Shown here piece by piece: positions 15,926 through 25,009 of a stretch of DNA of 64,000 nt. The stretch's first letter is position 1, and every line of letters starts with the position of its first letter. The notes beneath the pieces were generated by a model. It saw nothing but the letters and a program-made list of their open reading frames with translations, was not told where the DNA came from and did not search any database. The translations under genes were made by a program, and so were the position numbers. Origin of the DNA: Methylobacterium aquaticum (GTDB lineage: Bacteria > Pseudomonadota > Alphaproteobacteria > Rhizobiales > Beijerinckiaceae); contig NZ_CP043627.1 in the NCBI RefSeq assembly GCF_016804325.1, forward strand, positions 915,001 to 979,000, in the 5' to 3' direction.

Positions 15926-17489
15926 CACGCGGCCTCCGTGAAGCTGGCCCGCTTGGCGAGCGAGTAGAAGAAGTCGAGGTCGTCAAACCGGTAGCCGTCG
16001 AGGGAGAACCCGTTGCGCTCGGCGAGGCGCAGCCGCGGCTCGGTCATGTCGATGCTCGGAAGGACGTAGTAGTCCAGCGGGGTCTCGTTGCCCGGATTCA
16101 TGCGGACCGCGACGGTGAAGTCCGGCGCGAGACCCGCATCGAGCCGCAGGCGCCACCGGGACGATCCCGCGGCGGTGCTGCGATGGCGGGCAATGACGAT
16201 GGAGGCCGTGAACTCGCCGTTGACGCCGAGGAGGTCCGTCGCAGGGTCGCGGTCGACCGTGCCGCCGACGCGTTCCAGACCCTCGACCACGGAGCCGACC
16301 ACCTCGGGATGCAGGGCCCTGAGGCGCCGGTTCTCCTCCAGGTATCGATAGTCGCGATCCGGGGTGTAGCCCACCAGCCGGTAGGCGCGCAGGAGGCTGC
16401 CGAAGCGGCGCCGGTAGACGCTGCTCGACGGCATGTCCTCGCGCTCGTCGATGACCAAGCTCGACAAGGCGCCCGCCGCCTCCAGCAGCCGCGCCAGCAG
16501 TTCGAGCAGCTCCGCGTCGTCGTAGCGGCGGCTGCGATCCTCGACAATCGCGCGCGCCTTCTCGAAGACGTCGCTCGCCACGACCGGCTCGAAGGCCCCC
16601 TTCGCGACCACCCACAGGCCTGGCGGGTTCACGACCCGGCGCTGCTTCAGCTTGTTGGAGACCCGGTTGTAGACGTTGTCGCCGACGTACTTCGGGTTCG
16701 TCAGCACCTGATGCACCGTCCCGCGCGTCCATGGGCACCCGAGGTCGGTCCGGCCCCCTCGCCGTTCAGCCTGTCCGCGATCTCGCGCTCCGGCTCGCCG
16801 GAGAGGAAGAGGGCGTAGATGCGCCGGACGGTCGCCACCTCGGCCTCGGGGCCCGGCACCAGGATGACCCGATCGGTCTGGAGGCTCTTGCGCTCGCCGA
16901 GGCGCAGCTCGGTCTTGGCGGCGCCGTGCTCGTCGACCATCAGGCGGCGCAGTCCGTACCCCGCCATCCCGCCCTGCCGAAATCCCTTCTCGATCAGGCG
17001 GCACTGCCCGGCGAAGACCTTGACCGACAGGTCCCGGCTGTACTCGCCGGCCATCAGGCGCTTGACCGTCTTGAGGAGCGTCGAGCCGATGCTGCCGTCG
17101 TTGTCGAACTGCTCGGCGCAGTAGTGGACCGTGATGCCGGCGCGGCGGCAGACGTGCTCGTGGTAGGCGCCCTCGTCAGCATCCTGGAACCGGCCCCAGC
17201 GGCTCACGTCGTAGACCAGGATCGCCTCGAAGTCCGCTCGGCCACCCTCGACCTCGGACAGTAACCGGCGCAGGGAATCGCGTCCCTCCAGCGTCAAGCC
17301 GCTGCGTCCGGCATCCTCGTAGACCCGGAGGATCTCGAATCCGTGCTCCTCGGCGAAGCGACGAATGAAGGCGAGCTGGTTCTCTGGCGAGAACGTCTGC
17401 GGCTCGGTCGACATGCGCACGTAAGCCACCGCCGGCTTGGGCCTGCGGCGACCACGACCGTCCAGGGCGTCTTTACCGGTCGTCCTCAA
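15925..17489 (-). pseudogene. Large serine recombinase (resolvase family), single frameshift
   Basis: N-terminal resolvase catalytic domain with the nucleophile Ser in VAYVRMSTEPQ and the Arg cluster (DAGRSGLTLEGRDSL, VYDVSRWGRF). The recombinase domain follows (GYGLRRLMVDEHGAAKTELR ... ALFLSGEPEREIADRLNGEG), then after a frame change DLGCPWTRGTVHQVLTNPKY and a long C-terminal domain to 15925. The break is at the run CCCCC at 16754-16758: one extra G/C restores GEGGRTDLGC as expected. Restored length about 522 residues. Start is a TTG at 17489, uncertain. The intact downstream genes and the homopolymer site suggest a sequencing error. It probably performs site-specific integration or inversion; partner sites not identified. 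Confidence 0.8.
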
Positions 17490-17581
17490 ACAACGATCCT
17501 CGTTAGCACGGCTTACTATGCGATCGCATCTTGGAAGCCGTAAGCTTCTCTCATCCCGAACCTACTGACAGGAGGTTGGGA

Positions 17582-17962
17582 ATGTCGTTTCCGAAAGAGA
17601 GCAATAAGTTTCCAGTCGGCGGGGGCCGCCATCCCGTTTCGGAAGGCACGGTCGCGACGGAGATCGCCAAGGCCCTGCGGAGGGAGCTCGGCAACTCACA
17701 CGCCGCGGTGAAGACAGTGGCGCAATGGACTGGCGCCAGCGAGCGCGCGGCGAAGAACTGGTTGGCCGGACGTTTCGCTCCGAGCGGGGAACACCTCGTC
17801 TCGCTGGTCGAGCGCTCCAACGAGGTACTGTTCGTATTTCTGATCCTGGCGCATCGACACGACGTCGCCACCGCCGCGGTGCTTGTCGATGTTCGCGACA
17901 GGTTGAGAGCAGCGTCCCTGGCTGTGGATCGGATCCTCGGCAACGATCGAGAGGAAGGCTGA
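17582..17962 (+). CDS. Small putative HTH DNA-binding protein
   Basis: 126 residues; ATG at 17582 is backed by a strong AGGAGG nine bases upstream. The core VATEIAKALRRELGNSHAAV, KTVAQWTGASERAAKNWLAG, FAPSGEHLVSLVERSNEVL is a predicted helix-turn-helix followed by a helical tail. From memory, this 'TGASERTVKNWLAG' protein type is common in Rhizobiales, often close to recombinase or phage genes, and has no assigned role. It is transcribed away from the recombinase operon with 92 bp between the starts, so it may be the regulator of that operon. Confidence 0.75.
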   Translation: MSFPKESNKFPVGGGRHPVSEGTVATEIAKALRRELGNSHAAVKTVAQWTGASERAAKNWLAGRFAPSGEHLVSLVERSNEVLFVFLILAHRHDVATAAVLVDVRDRLRAASLAVDRILGNDREEG

Positions 17963-18214
17963 GGAGCGAGGCGACGCCATGAGGCTGACGCCCGACGTTC
18001 CATTCTACCGTCTAAGGTCGTCCACCCTTGGGTGACGCCTGGCCGCCAAGCGAAGGATCCCGACGGCTGCATCGACCTTCCGGGACGGCAAAACCCCAAT
18101 CCCGCTTCACCGTCGCTCCTGGCATGAATCAGCGGACCCGGGACCAAAGCTGTCCTCAGGCTGTCCTAGCTGTGGCGGCGGCGAGCCAGCTCGCCGCTAA
18201 ACCATTGAAAATAT
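17963..18214. other. Intergenic region before tRNA-Arg
   Basis: No gene supported. It separates the recombinase-associated HTH gene from the 3' end of the tRNA-Arg and would be the natural place for an attachment site. I looked for a second copy of the tRNA 3' end elsewhere in the window and did not see one. Confidence 0.4.
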
Positions 18215-18291
18215 TGGCGACCCCGGTAGGGCTCGAACCTACGACCTGCCGCTTAGAAGGCGGCTGCTCTATCCAGCTGAGCTACGGGGCC
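18215..18291 (-). tRNA. tRNA-Arg (anticodon TCT)
   Basis: A 77 nt cloverleaf on the minus strand: acceptor stem GGCCCCG / CGGGGTC with a G discriminator and encoded CCA; D arm GCTCAGCTGGATAGAGC; anticodon stem GCCGC / GCGGC with loop CTTCTAA (anticodon TCT, reading AGA/AGG); T arm with GTTCGAGCC. It decodes a codon that is rare in GC-rich genomes. It stands at the boundary between the mosaic region to its left and ordinary chromosomal genes to its right. Confidence 0.97.
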
Positions 18292-18378
18292 TGACCGAAT
18301 GACGTGGTAGCAGGACGCTTGCCGCCCGTCCACACGGGACAGGCGGGGCCGACGGCCGTCTCTCGGGGGATGCCAGCT

Positions 18379-19968
18379 CTACCCCGCCGCCACGGCCGCC
18401 GACCACGGCGAGGCGGCGTCGCTGCAGCCCGTGGCTTCGCCGCCCGCGACGCTGACGAAGTTGGGGCAGGCGAAGTTGATCGGCAGGACGCCGTGCTCCA
18501 CCACCGCGAGCGGGCCCGCCGCCGCGAGGGCAGCGCGGATTTCCGGGGGGAGGCGGGCATCCGCCGTGGTGCCGTCCGGGCCCGAGACGTCGATGCGCGG
18601 CGCGTGGGCCGCCGCGCCCGCCTCCATGCCGAAATCGAGCAGGTAGGCGAGGGTCTGGTAGACGCTCGCCAGGATGCGCCGCCCGCCCGAGGCGCCGGCG
18701 GCGAGGCGCGGGCCGTCGCCCGTCCGTGGCGTGACGATGACCGGGCACATGTTGCAGAGCGGGCGTGCGCCCGCGGCGATCGGGTTGGCGCTGCCGGGGC
18801 GGGGATCGAACCACATCACGCCGTTGTTCATCAGAACGCCGGTCGTCGGCAGCACGACCCGGCTGCCCATCGAGGAGAGCAGCGTCGTCGTCAGCGACAC
18901 CAGCATCCCGTCCCGGTCGACGACCGTGAGATGCGTCGTGCAGGTGTCGCCGGGCTCCTGCGCCGCCGCGCCCAAGCCCGCGAGGCGACGGGCATAGGCC
19001 TCCCGCATCACCGTCGAGAGCGTGGAAAACCAGGCGGCGTCCGGACCGGAGGGTGGGAGACCGACATCCGCCATGCCGGCGACGACCTCGGCGAGCGTCG
19101 GCGCGGCGGTGAGCCCGCCCGCATGGTGGACGACGTAGTCGCCGCGCCAGGCGAGGGTCGGCGCGTCGCGCAAGGTGGCGCGGCAGCCGGCCAGGTCGTC
19201 CCGGTCGATCACGCCGCCGAGGGCCGCGATGTCGGCGGCGAGGTCGCGGGCGATCCCGCCCTCGTAGAAGTCGCCGAGGCCGCCGCCGGCCAGCCGCTCC
19301 AGCGTCTCGGCCAAGCGGCCGAGCGGCCGGAAGCCGGGAGCGCCCTGGTAGGGCGGCACCGGCGGCAGGCCGTCCGGCAGATAGATCCGCGCGCTCTCCT
19401 CGTAGAGCCGTAGCACCGAGGCCGAGGAGGCGACCTTGAGGGTGGTGAACCAGTCCAGGGCGAGGCCCCGCCGCGCCAGCGCGATGGCGGGCGCCAGCAG
19501 CTCCGCAACCGGGAGGCGGGTTCCGAACCTCTCGTGCAGCGCGGCATAGCCTGCGACCGCCGAGGGGATGCAGAACGAGAGCGGCCCGTGGACGTTGCGG
19601 TCGCCCGTAACCTCGGGCCAGGTGAACAGGTCGCGCTTCTCGCCGCCGGTGAGGGGATAGTCGGTCCCTCGCGTGTTGCGGCTCGAGACCGGCCCGAAAT
19701 CGACGACCGTCGCCCGCGCGGCGCCGGCCGGCAGCACCAGAGCAAAGCCGATGCCGCCGAGCCCGCTGTTCCAGGGCTCGACCGCCGCCAGCGTGAAGGC
19801 GGTGGCGACGGCGGCATCGGCGGCGTTGCCGCCGGCTTCCAGGATCGCCGCGCCGACCTCGGCGGCCCCGCGGTTCTGCGCCACCACGATCCCGTTCCGG
19901 CCCGACGTGACCGGCTTCGTCACCGTCCAGTTCTGCGTCCGATAGGGCGTGGTGTCGTGAGCCGGCAT
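18379..19968 (-). CDS. ggt: Gamma-glutamyltransferase
   Basis: A 529-residue Ntn-hydrolase that self-cleaves to transfer or hydrolyse the gamma-glutamyl group of glutathione and related amides. The candidate nucleophile is Thr344 in DTCTTHLTVVDRDG, the cleavage site that starts the small subunit; the large subunit carries the AGGNAADAAVATAF and SGLGGIGF blocks and the small one MNNGVMWF and AAGASGGRRI. ATG at 19968 is preferred because GGGAGG sits eight bases upstream; another ATG two codons earlier is too close to it. The N-terminus shows no signal peptide, unlike periplasmic Escherichia coli GGT, so a cytoplasmic location is likely. A stand-alone gene. Confidence 0.9.
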   Translation of the reverse strand: MPAHDTTPYRTQNWTVTKPVTSGRNGIVVAQNRGAAEVGAAILEAGGNAADAAVATAFTLAAVEPWNSGLGGIGFALVLPAGAARATVVDFGPVSSRNTRGTDYPLTGGEKRDLFTWPEVTGDRNVHGPLSFCIPSAVAGYAALHERFGTRLPVAELLAPAIALARRGLALDWFTTLKVASSASVLRLYEESARIYLPDGLPPVPPYQGAPGFRPLGRLAETLERLAGGGLGDFYEGGIARDLAADIAALGGVIDRDDLAGCRATLRDAPTLAWRGDYVVHHAGGLTAAPTLAEVVAGMADVGLPPSGPDAAWFSTLSTVMREAYARRLAGLGAAAQEPGDTCTTHLTVVDRDGMLVSLTTTLLSSMGSRVVLPTTGVLMNNGVMWFDPRPGSANPIAAGARPLCNMCPVIVTPRTGDGPRLAAGASGGRRILASVYQTLAYLLDFGMEAGAAAHAPRIDVSGPDGTTADARLPPEIRAALAAAGPLAVVEHGVLPINFACPNFVSVAGGEATGCSDAASPWSAAVAAG

Positions 19969-20289
19969 CCGCATGTCCTCCCGAGAGCCGTCATCCCCGC
20001 GGTCTCGTCGCATCGGCGAGGATGGACCGGCCGGGGAGGGCGCGCCAAGCGCGGAAGCGGTGGGGGCGGTGTGTCCGACGGGCAGGGGAGCCCTTCACAT
20101 GCCGATCAAAGGCCGTTCGTCTTGCGCGACAGTCTCGACACACTCCTCGTCATTCCGAGCCCCGCTTTCGCAGTCCCGGAATGGCGGAGTGGGTTCGAGA
20201 TCCGTCGGCGGGACACAACTCAGCGCTCAATGTCCAATGGTCTCGCCGGTTCTCGTCATGAAACCGGCGGCCGCGTCCGCGACAGGGGC
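19969..20289. other. Intergenic region with palindromic repeat
   Basis: No gene supported. It contains a palindromic unit at 20151-20183 (CATTCCGAG ... CCCGGAATG) that closely resembles one at 24925-24960, apparently members of the same dispersed family. The rest would hold the ggt promoter. Confidence 0.5.
20151..20183. repeat. Short palindromic dispersed repeat, copy A
   Basis: Inverted repeat CATTCCGAG / CCCGGAATG with a GC-rich centre (CCCCGCTTTCGCAG). The arms and centre match the element at 24925-24960, with a few changes. Hairpin-forming; resembles REP-like extragenic elements. Confidence 0.5.
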
Positions 20290-20787
20290 TCAGGCGTCCG
20301 ACTTGCGCGGCCGGCCGCGGCGGGCCGGGGTGGCGGGCTCGGCCTTCGTCTCGGCCTGGGCCCGCTGGGCCGCGGCGCGCTCGCGCCGGATCTGGCCGAG
20401 GCCGAGGCTCTTGGCGAGTTCGGAGCGCTGGGCCGCGTAGCTCGCCGCCACCATCGGGTAGTCGAAGGGCAGGCCGAACTTCTGGCGGTACTCGTCCGGC
20501 GTGTAGCCGCGGGTGGTGAGGTGCCGCTTCAGGCTCTTGTACTGCTTGCCGTCGAGAAAGCTCGTGATGTGGTCCGGCGTCACGGATTTCCGGATCTGGG
20601 CGGACGTGACCTTGTGGTCCTCCACCGGCTCCGGCGCCGGCTGGTCGAGGCCGACCAGCGTTGCGTGTATCGATGCAATCAGGCCGGGCAGATCTGCGAC
20701 CGGAACGTTATTGTTCGAGACGTAGGCGCCGACGATGTCGCTCGTCAGCTCGATCATCGGAGAGGTGAGGGAGACTGCGTCGTCCAT
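20290..20787 (-). CDS. MucR/Ros-family transcriptional regulator lacking the zinc-ligand cysteine
   Basis: A 165-residue protein with the Ros/MucR core: SVTPDHITSFLDGKQYKSLK, RHLTTRGYTPDEYRQKFGLP, DYPMVAASYAAQRSELAKSL. In classical Ros/MucR the first zinc ligand is Cys in a 'CLxDGK' block; here it is Ser (TSFLDGK) and the protein has no Cys at all. MucR-like proteins without it are known from Mesorhizobium (Ml proteins) and still fold. The tail ends RRGRPRKSDA, an AT-hook-like RGRP. MucR proteins are nucleoid-associated regulators of exopolysaccharide, motility and symbiosis genes and often repress themselves. Single gene; ATG at 20787. Confidence 0.9.
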   Translation of the reverse strand: MDDAVSLTSPMIELTSDIVGAYVSNNNVPVADLPGLIASIHATLVGLDQPAPEPVEDHKVTSAQIRKSVTPDHITSFLDGKQYKSLKRHLTTRGYTPDEYRQKFGLPFDYPMVAASYAAQRSELAKSLGLGQIRRERAAAQRAQAETKAEPATPARRGRPRKSDA

Positions 20788-21076
20788 TTTTTTCTTCCAA
20801 AAATACCAACCCGTCCTGTGATGGGCGCCCGCCGTGCCAGGGTCAACCGGCACAACCGATGAACCCTCCGATAAAAGCGGCCGGCCGCCCGATTTCATGG
20901 GGATTAAGCTTGCAAAGACCGGAAACACCAGGTTTCGCCCGGGTCGGAACAAATGAAATGGCAAGATTGCGTCGGCCCCGGACGGTCCGTCGGCACGGGC
21001 GCCCGCGTTCCGTACGGCCGCGCTCGAACCGGAGGCCGGGAGCGGCGTTCGGTGGTGGGGCGCGGGAGCGGCAGCC

Positions 21077-21283
21077 ATGGTGATCGAGCGCAAGTCGGGG
21101 CGGCCCGGGCGGGTCGTCGAAGTCGGAATCCGCGGGCAGGCCCGCTTCGCCCGGATGGCCAGCGGCGAGACGATCTGGTGGGGCTCGGAAGAGGACGTGC
21201 CGGACCGGGTCGCCCTGGCGGCGGCCATCTCGGGCGTCGGGCAGGGGCCGGCCGCGGGGCGCGGCCGCGCGGATCAGCGGTAG
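21077..21283 (+). CDS. Small hypothetical protein, 68 residues
   Basis: From ATG at 21077: a basic N-terminus, then a short predicted beta region (RVVEVGIRGQARFARMASGE, TIWWGSEED) and an Ala/Gly-rich tail. No family recognised. It overlaps the end of the convergent ABC ATPase gene by 10 bp. Codon use is ordinary for the genome; real but unassigned, or a chance ORF in GC-rich DNA. Confidence 0.4.
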   Translation: MVIERKSGRPGRVVEVGIRGQARFARMASGETIWWGSEEDVPDRVALAAAISGVGQGPAAGRGRADQR

Positions 21284-22032
21284 AAGAACACGGTCCGGTA
21301 GCCCCGGACCGTCACCACCTCGACGTCGATCCCGTAGACGGCGCGCAGCACGTCGGGGGTCACGATCTCCTCGGGCGGGCCGACGGCGACCACCCGGCCG
21401 TCGCGCATCGCCACGATCCGGTCCGAGTAGCAGGACGCGAAGTTGATGTCGTGGAGCACCGCCACGATGGTGCGGCCGCGCTCGTCCACCGCCCGGCGCA
21501 GCAGGCCCATCATGCTGGCGGCGTGGCGCATGTCGAGGTTGTTCAGGGGCTCGTCGAGCAGGATGCAGTCGGTGTCCTGGGCCAGCACCATGGCGATGTA
21601 GGCGCGCTGGCGCTGCCCGCCCGAGACCTCGTCGAGGAAGCGGTCGGCGAGGGGCTCCAGGTCGAGGAAGGCGAGCGCGTCGGCGATGTGGGCGTGGTCG
21701 GCGGGGGTCAGCCGGCCCTTGGAATGGGGATAGCGCCCGAAGGCGACGAGGTCGCGGATCGTCACCCGCGCGGTGACGCCGTGCTCCTGGCGCAGGATGC
21801 CGAGGCGTTTGGCCAGGACGTCGCCGGGGGTCGTGCCCACGTCGAGGCCGTCGACGAAGGCCCGGCCGGCGCTCGGCGGCAGGAGCCGGCTGACCATCGA
21901 GAGGAAGCTCGACTTGCCGGCGCCGTTCGCGCCGATCACCGAGACGAAGGCGCGCTCCGGCAGGCGCAGGGAGACGCCGTCCACCACGACGGTGTCGCCG
22001 TAGCGGCGCGTGAGGTCCTGTGTCACGATCAT
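21274..22032 (-). CDS. Iron-siderophore ABC transporter, ATP-binding protein
   Basis: 252-residue FepC/FecE-type ATPase. Walker A is GANGAGKSSFLS, the ABC signature VSGGQRQRAYIAMVLAQ and Walker B CILLDEPLNNLDM, followed by the switch His (AVLHDINFA). The LNNLDM block and the metallophore-gene context indicate import of a ferric or other metal chelate across the inner membrane. It is the last gene of the import operon, 10 bp after the second permease. No defects seen. Confidence 0.92.
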   Translation of the reverse strand: MIVTQDLTRRYGDTVVVDGVSLRLPERAFVSVIGANGAGKSSFLSMVSRLLPPSAGRAFVDGLDVGTTPGDVLAKRLGILRQEHGVTARVTIRDLVAFGRYPHSKGRLTPADHAHIADALAFLDLEPLADRFLDEVSGGQRQRAYIAMVLAQDTDCILLDEPLNNLDMRHAASMMGLLRRAVDERGRTIVAVLHDINFASCYSDRIVAMRDGRVVAVGPPEEIVTPDVLRAVYGIDVEVVTVRGYRTVFFYR

Positions 22033-22042
22033 GGCGTCTCGA

Positions 22043-23008
22043 TCATCGGGCGCGTCTCGCGAGGAGAACCAGGAGGGTGAGGCCGCCCAGGAACTCGATC
22101 ACGATCGACAGGGCGGCGTTGAGGGAAAAGACCCGCTCCAGCACCAACTGGCCGCCGACGAGCGTGATCGCGGCGATCAGCGCGGCGGCCGGCAGCACGA
22201 CGGCGTGGCGGTAGCTCGGCATCACCCGGTAGGCGAGGTTCGCGACGAGGAGGCCGAGGAAGGTCACCGGCCCGACCAAAGCCGTCGAGATCGAGACTAG
22301 CAGCGCGACGAGGACGAGGACGCGGTCGAGGGTCCGCCGGTGGTCGATCCCGAGCGCGATGGCCTCGTCCCGGCCCAGCAGCAGCACGTCGAGCGTCCCC
22401 GAGAGCCGCCAGGCCAACGATCCCGCAACAGTCAGGCCGAGGGCGGCGAGCGCCAGCAGCTCCGGGTGGATGGTGTTGAAGTTGGCGAGTAAGCTCGTCT
22501 GCAGGACGACGAACTGGTTCGGATCGAGCAACCGCTGCAGGACCTGCGACAGGCTGCGAAAGAACGTGCCGCAGACCACGCCGACGAGGAGGAGCAGGTT
22601 CAGGCTGCGCCCGGTCCGGTTCAGCAGCCCGCGATAGAGCAGGAGCGCGAACAGCATCATCGCGCCGGTCTCGGCGAGGAAGCGCAGGCGCGGATCGCTG
22701 ACGCCCACGGTGCCGACCGCCACGACGATCCCGGTCTGGATCAGGCGGTAGAGCTCGTCGAAGCCCATGATCGCCGGCGTCAGGATGCGGTTGCCCGAGA
22801 CGGTCTGGAACAGGACCGTCGCGGTGGCGACGGCGCACCCGACGAGGACGAGGGAGGCGAGCTTGGTGCCGCGGAACGGCAGCACGAAGCCCCAGCGGCC
22901 GTTGGCCCCCACCGTCATGAAGGCGACGGCGATGGCCACGGCAGCCAGCGCCAGGAGCGCCAGGATGGCGGCGGGGCGCAGGCGCGCGGCCGCGAACCCG
23001 TCACGCAT
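22043..23008 (-). CDS. Iron-siderophore ABC transporter permease (FecCD type)
   Basis: 321-residue inner-membrane permease of the BtuC/FecCD family with about nine hydrophobic segments. Family features include AIALGIDHRRTLDRVLVLVA (the LG-containing cytoplasmic helix contacting the ATPase) and GPVTFLGLLVANLAYRVM (the GxxxFxGLxxP-like block, here with N in place of P). It overlaps the previous permease by 8 bp and is followed 10 bp later by the ATPase, so the three are one transporter. Intact. Confidence 0.9.
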   Translation of the reverse strand: MRDGFAAARLRPAAILALLALAAVAIAVAFMTVGANGRWGFVLPFRGTKLASLVLVGCAVATATVLFQTVSGNRILTPAIMGFDELYRLIQTGIVVAVGTVGVSDPRLRFLAETGAMMLFALLLYRGLLNRTGRSLNLLLLVGVVCGTFFRSLSQVLQRLLDPNQFVVLQTSLLANFNTIHPELLALAALGLTVAGSLAWRLSGTLDVLLLGRDEAIALGIDHRRTLDRVLVLVALLVSISTALVGPVTFLGLLVANLAYRVMPSYRHAVVLPAAALIAAITLVGGQLVLERVFSLNAALSIVIEFLGGLTLLVLLARRAR

Positions 23009-23932
23009 GGCGGGCGCCCGGGCGCAGCAGGAGGGCGAGGAACACGGCGCTGCCGACCACCCCCATCACGGTGCCGACCGGGATCTCGTAGGGATAGCGG
23101 ATCACCCGCCCGAGCACGTCGCAGAGAAGGAGCAGCCCGGCGCCGGCCAAGGCTACCAGCGGCAGGGAGCGGCGCAGGTTGTCGCCCGCCGCCATCGCGA
23201 CGAGGTTGGGCACCACGAGGCCGAGGAACGGGATCGCCCCCACCGTGGCGATCGTCACCGCGGTGATCATCGCCACGAGGGTGACGGCGCCGGCGACGAC
23301 CCGGCGGTGATCGAGCCCGAGATTGATCGCGGCGTCGCGGCCGAGCCCCGCGATGGTGATGCGGTCGGCGGTGGCATAGGCGACGAGGGTAAGGACGGCC
23401 GCGAGCCACAGGAGCTCGTAGCGCCCGCGCAGGACGGTCGAGAAGTCGCCGGCCTGCCAGGTGCCGAGGAATTGCAGCATGTCGGTGCGCAGGGCGACGA
23501 AGGTCGAGGCCGCCCCGACGATGCCGCCCAGCATGATCCCGACGAGCGGAACCGTCAGCCGGGCGCGCAGGGGCATGGCGCGCAGGACCCGCAGGAACAG
23601 GAACGTGCCGGCGAGCGCGCTCGCGGTCGCGGCCAGCATCTTTACGACGACCGGCGCATCGGGGGCGAGGAGCGTGACGAGCAGCATGCCGAACGTCGCC
23701 GATTCCGCCGTGCCGGCGGTGGAGGGCTCGACGAAGCGGTTCTGCGCCACGAGCTGCATGATGACGCCCGCCACCGCCATGCCGGCCCGGCGAGGACCAG
23801 CGCCAGGGTGCGCGGCACCCGGCTCGCCAGCAGGATCTCGGGGCCGCCCGCATCGCCGACGCCGACGAGCAGGCTGGCGGCGGCGAGGAGCGGGAGGGCG
23901 AGGGCAACCGGGAGGAGGAGGCGCGAGGCCAT
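23001..23932 (-). pseudogene. Iron-siderophore ABC transporter permease (FecCD type), frameshifted
   Basis: The partner permease. ATG at 23932 opens MASRLLLPVALALPLLAAAS through VPRTLALVLAG, the frame breaks at 23786-23788, and the other frame continues GMAVAGVIMQLVAQNRFVEP through AAINLGLDHRRVVAGAVTLV and GAIPFLGLVVPNLV to a stop at 23001. Adding one C at 23786-23788 restores the motif LAGAGMAVAGV, a block conserved in this family. Starts 2 bp after the binding-protein stop. The rest of the transporter is intact, so an artefact is more likely than loss of function. Confidence 0.85.
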
Positions 23933-23934
23933 CG

Positions 23935-24867
23935 TCAGCGGGCGCCGTCGAGGGCGGCGGCAATCGGATCGATCGTCGCCTGGAGCGACCGCAAGCCCCC
24001 GGCGGCGAGGTACCAGTTGGCGCCGTCGACATAGACGACCTGGCCCTTGCGCCAGGCCTTGGTCTGCCGGACCAGCGCGTTGTCGAGCAGTTGGCGCGCC
24101 GGCTGGCCGCGCACCCCGATCGCGGCGTCCCGGTCGAGGACGAACAGCCAGTCGGGATCGGTCCTGGCGATGAACTCGAACGAGATCGGCTGGCCGTGGA
24201 TGCCGGCGCCGAGATCGGGCGAGGCCGGCTTAAAGCCGAGGGCGCCGTGGATCAGCCCGAAGCGCGAGCCCGGGCCGAAGGCGCTGAGCCGCCCGCCGGT
24301 GGAGAGCACGAACAGGGCCGTGCCGGCCTGAGCGGCCTTTGCCTTGATCGACGCGATGCCGGCCTCGATCCGGGCGATCCGCTCCTCGGCTTGCGCCTCC
24401 TTGCCGAACAGGCGGGCGAGGGTGCGGATGTTGCGCAGCTCGCTGCCCAGCGGATCGGCGGCGTCGCTCGACAGGTCGATGGTCGGCGCCATCTTCGCCA
24501 GCGCCTCGTAGCGCGGCCCCGAGCGGCCGCCGACGACGACCAGGTCGGGCTCGGCCGCGTCGACCGCCTCGTAGTCGGGCTCCCACAGCGTGCCCATCCG
24601 GCGGTAGCGGGGCTCGTCGTACCGGGCGAGGGAGGGCGGTTTCGCGCCGGCCGGCACCCCGAGGACGGGAATCCCGAGGGTGTCGAGGGTGTCGAGGGCG
24701 GCGAGATCGAAGACCACGACCCTCTTCGGGACCGCCGGCAGGACGGTTTGGCCGCGGGCGTGCGGGACGGTGATCTCGGCGGCGGCGGGGCAGGCCAGGG
24801 GGGGTGAAAGGATAAGGGCCAGGAGGAGGGTGGCGATGGGGAGCCGGATGGTCTTCAGCGACGGCAC
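23935..24867 (-). CDS. Siderophore-binding periplasmic protein of ABC transporter
   Basis: 310-residue cluster A-II binding protein. GTG at 24867 starts a signal peptide (LPIATLLLALILSPPLACPA, cleavage near AAA). The mature part follows the FatB/YclQ pattern: AVPKRVVVFDLAALDTLDTL, PDLVVVGGRSGPRYEAL, and the helix-rich C-lobe. FatB/YclQ-type proteins bind petrobactin and its precursors, which agrees with the biosynthetic genes upstream. A Cys in ACPAAAE might be a lipobox (LACP), making it membrane-anchored. First gene of the importer, 142 bp after the acetyltransferase gene. Confidence 0.88.
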   Translation of the reverse strand: MPSLKTIRLPIATLLLALILSPPLACPAAAEITVPHARGQTVLPAVPKRVVVFDLAALDTLDTLGIPVLGVPAGAKPPSLARYDEPRYRRMGTLWEPDYEAVDAAEPDLVVVGGRSGPRYEALAKMAPTIDLSSDAADPLGSELRNIRTLARLFGKEAQAEERIARIEAGIASIKAKAAQAGTALFVLSTGGRLSAFGPGSRFGLIHGALGFKPASPDLGAGIHGQPISFEFIARTDPDWLFVLDRDAAIGVRGQPARQLLDNALVRQTKAWRKGQVVYVDGANWYLAAGGLRSLQATIDPIAAALDGAR

Positions 24868-24924
24868 CGTGTGTTTCCTCTCGAAAATTCGTCTGGTTCC
24901 GCTGCCGGCATCGTCATCCAACTC

Positions 24925-24960
24925 GTCATTCCGGGCTCCGCTGCGCGGCCCCGGAATGAC
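24925..24960. repeat. Short palindromic dispersed repeat, copy B
   Basis: GTCATTCCGGG ... CCCGGAATGAC, an 11 bp inverted repeat with a GC-rich centre, between the acetyltransferase gene and the siderophore-binding-protein gene. Same family as the element at 20151-20183. It could act as a transcription attenuator inside the metallophore operon. Confidence 0.55.
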
Positions 24961-25009
24961 TCCGAGACGTCCGGGTCGTCGGCGCGATCGACCGGATGAC
25001 AGAAGCCCT

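Noticed and set aside
18215..18291. Second copy of the tRNA-Arg 3' end as an attachment site
   Set aside because: No matching direct repeat seen elsewhere in the window.
19534..20862. 442-codon plus-strand ORF
   Set aside because: Spans both the ggt and the MucR genes on the opposite strand and the gap between them; no recognisable sequence.
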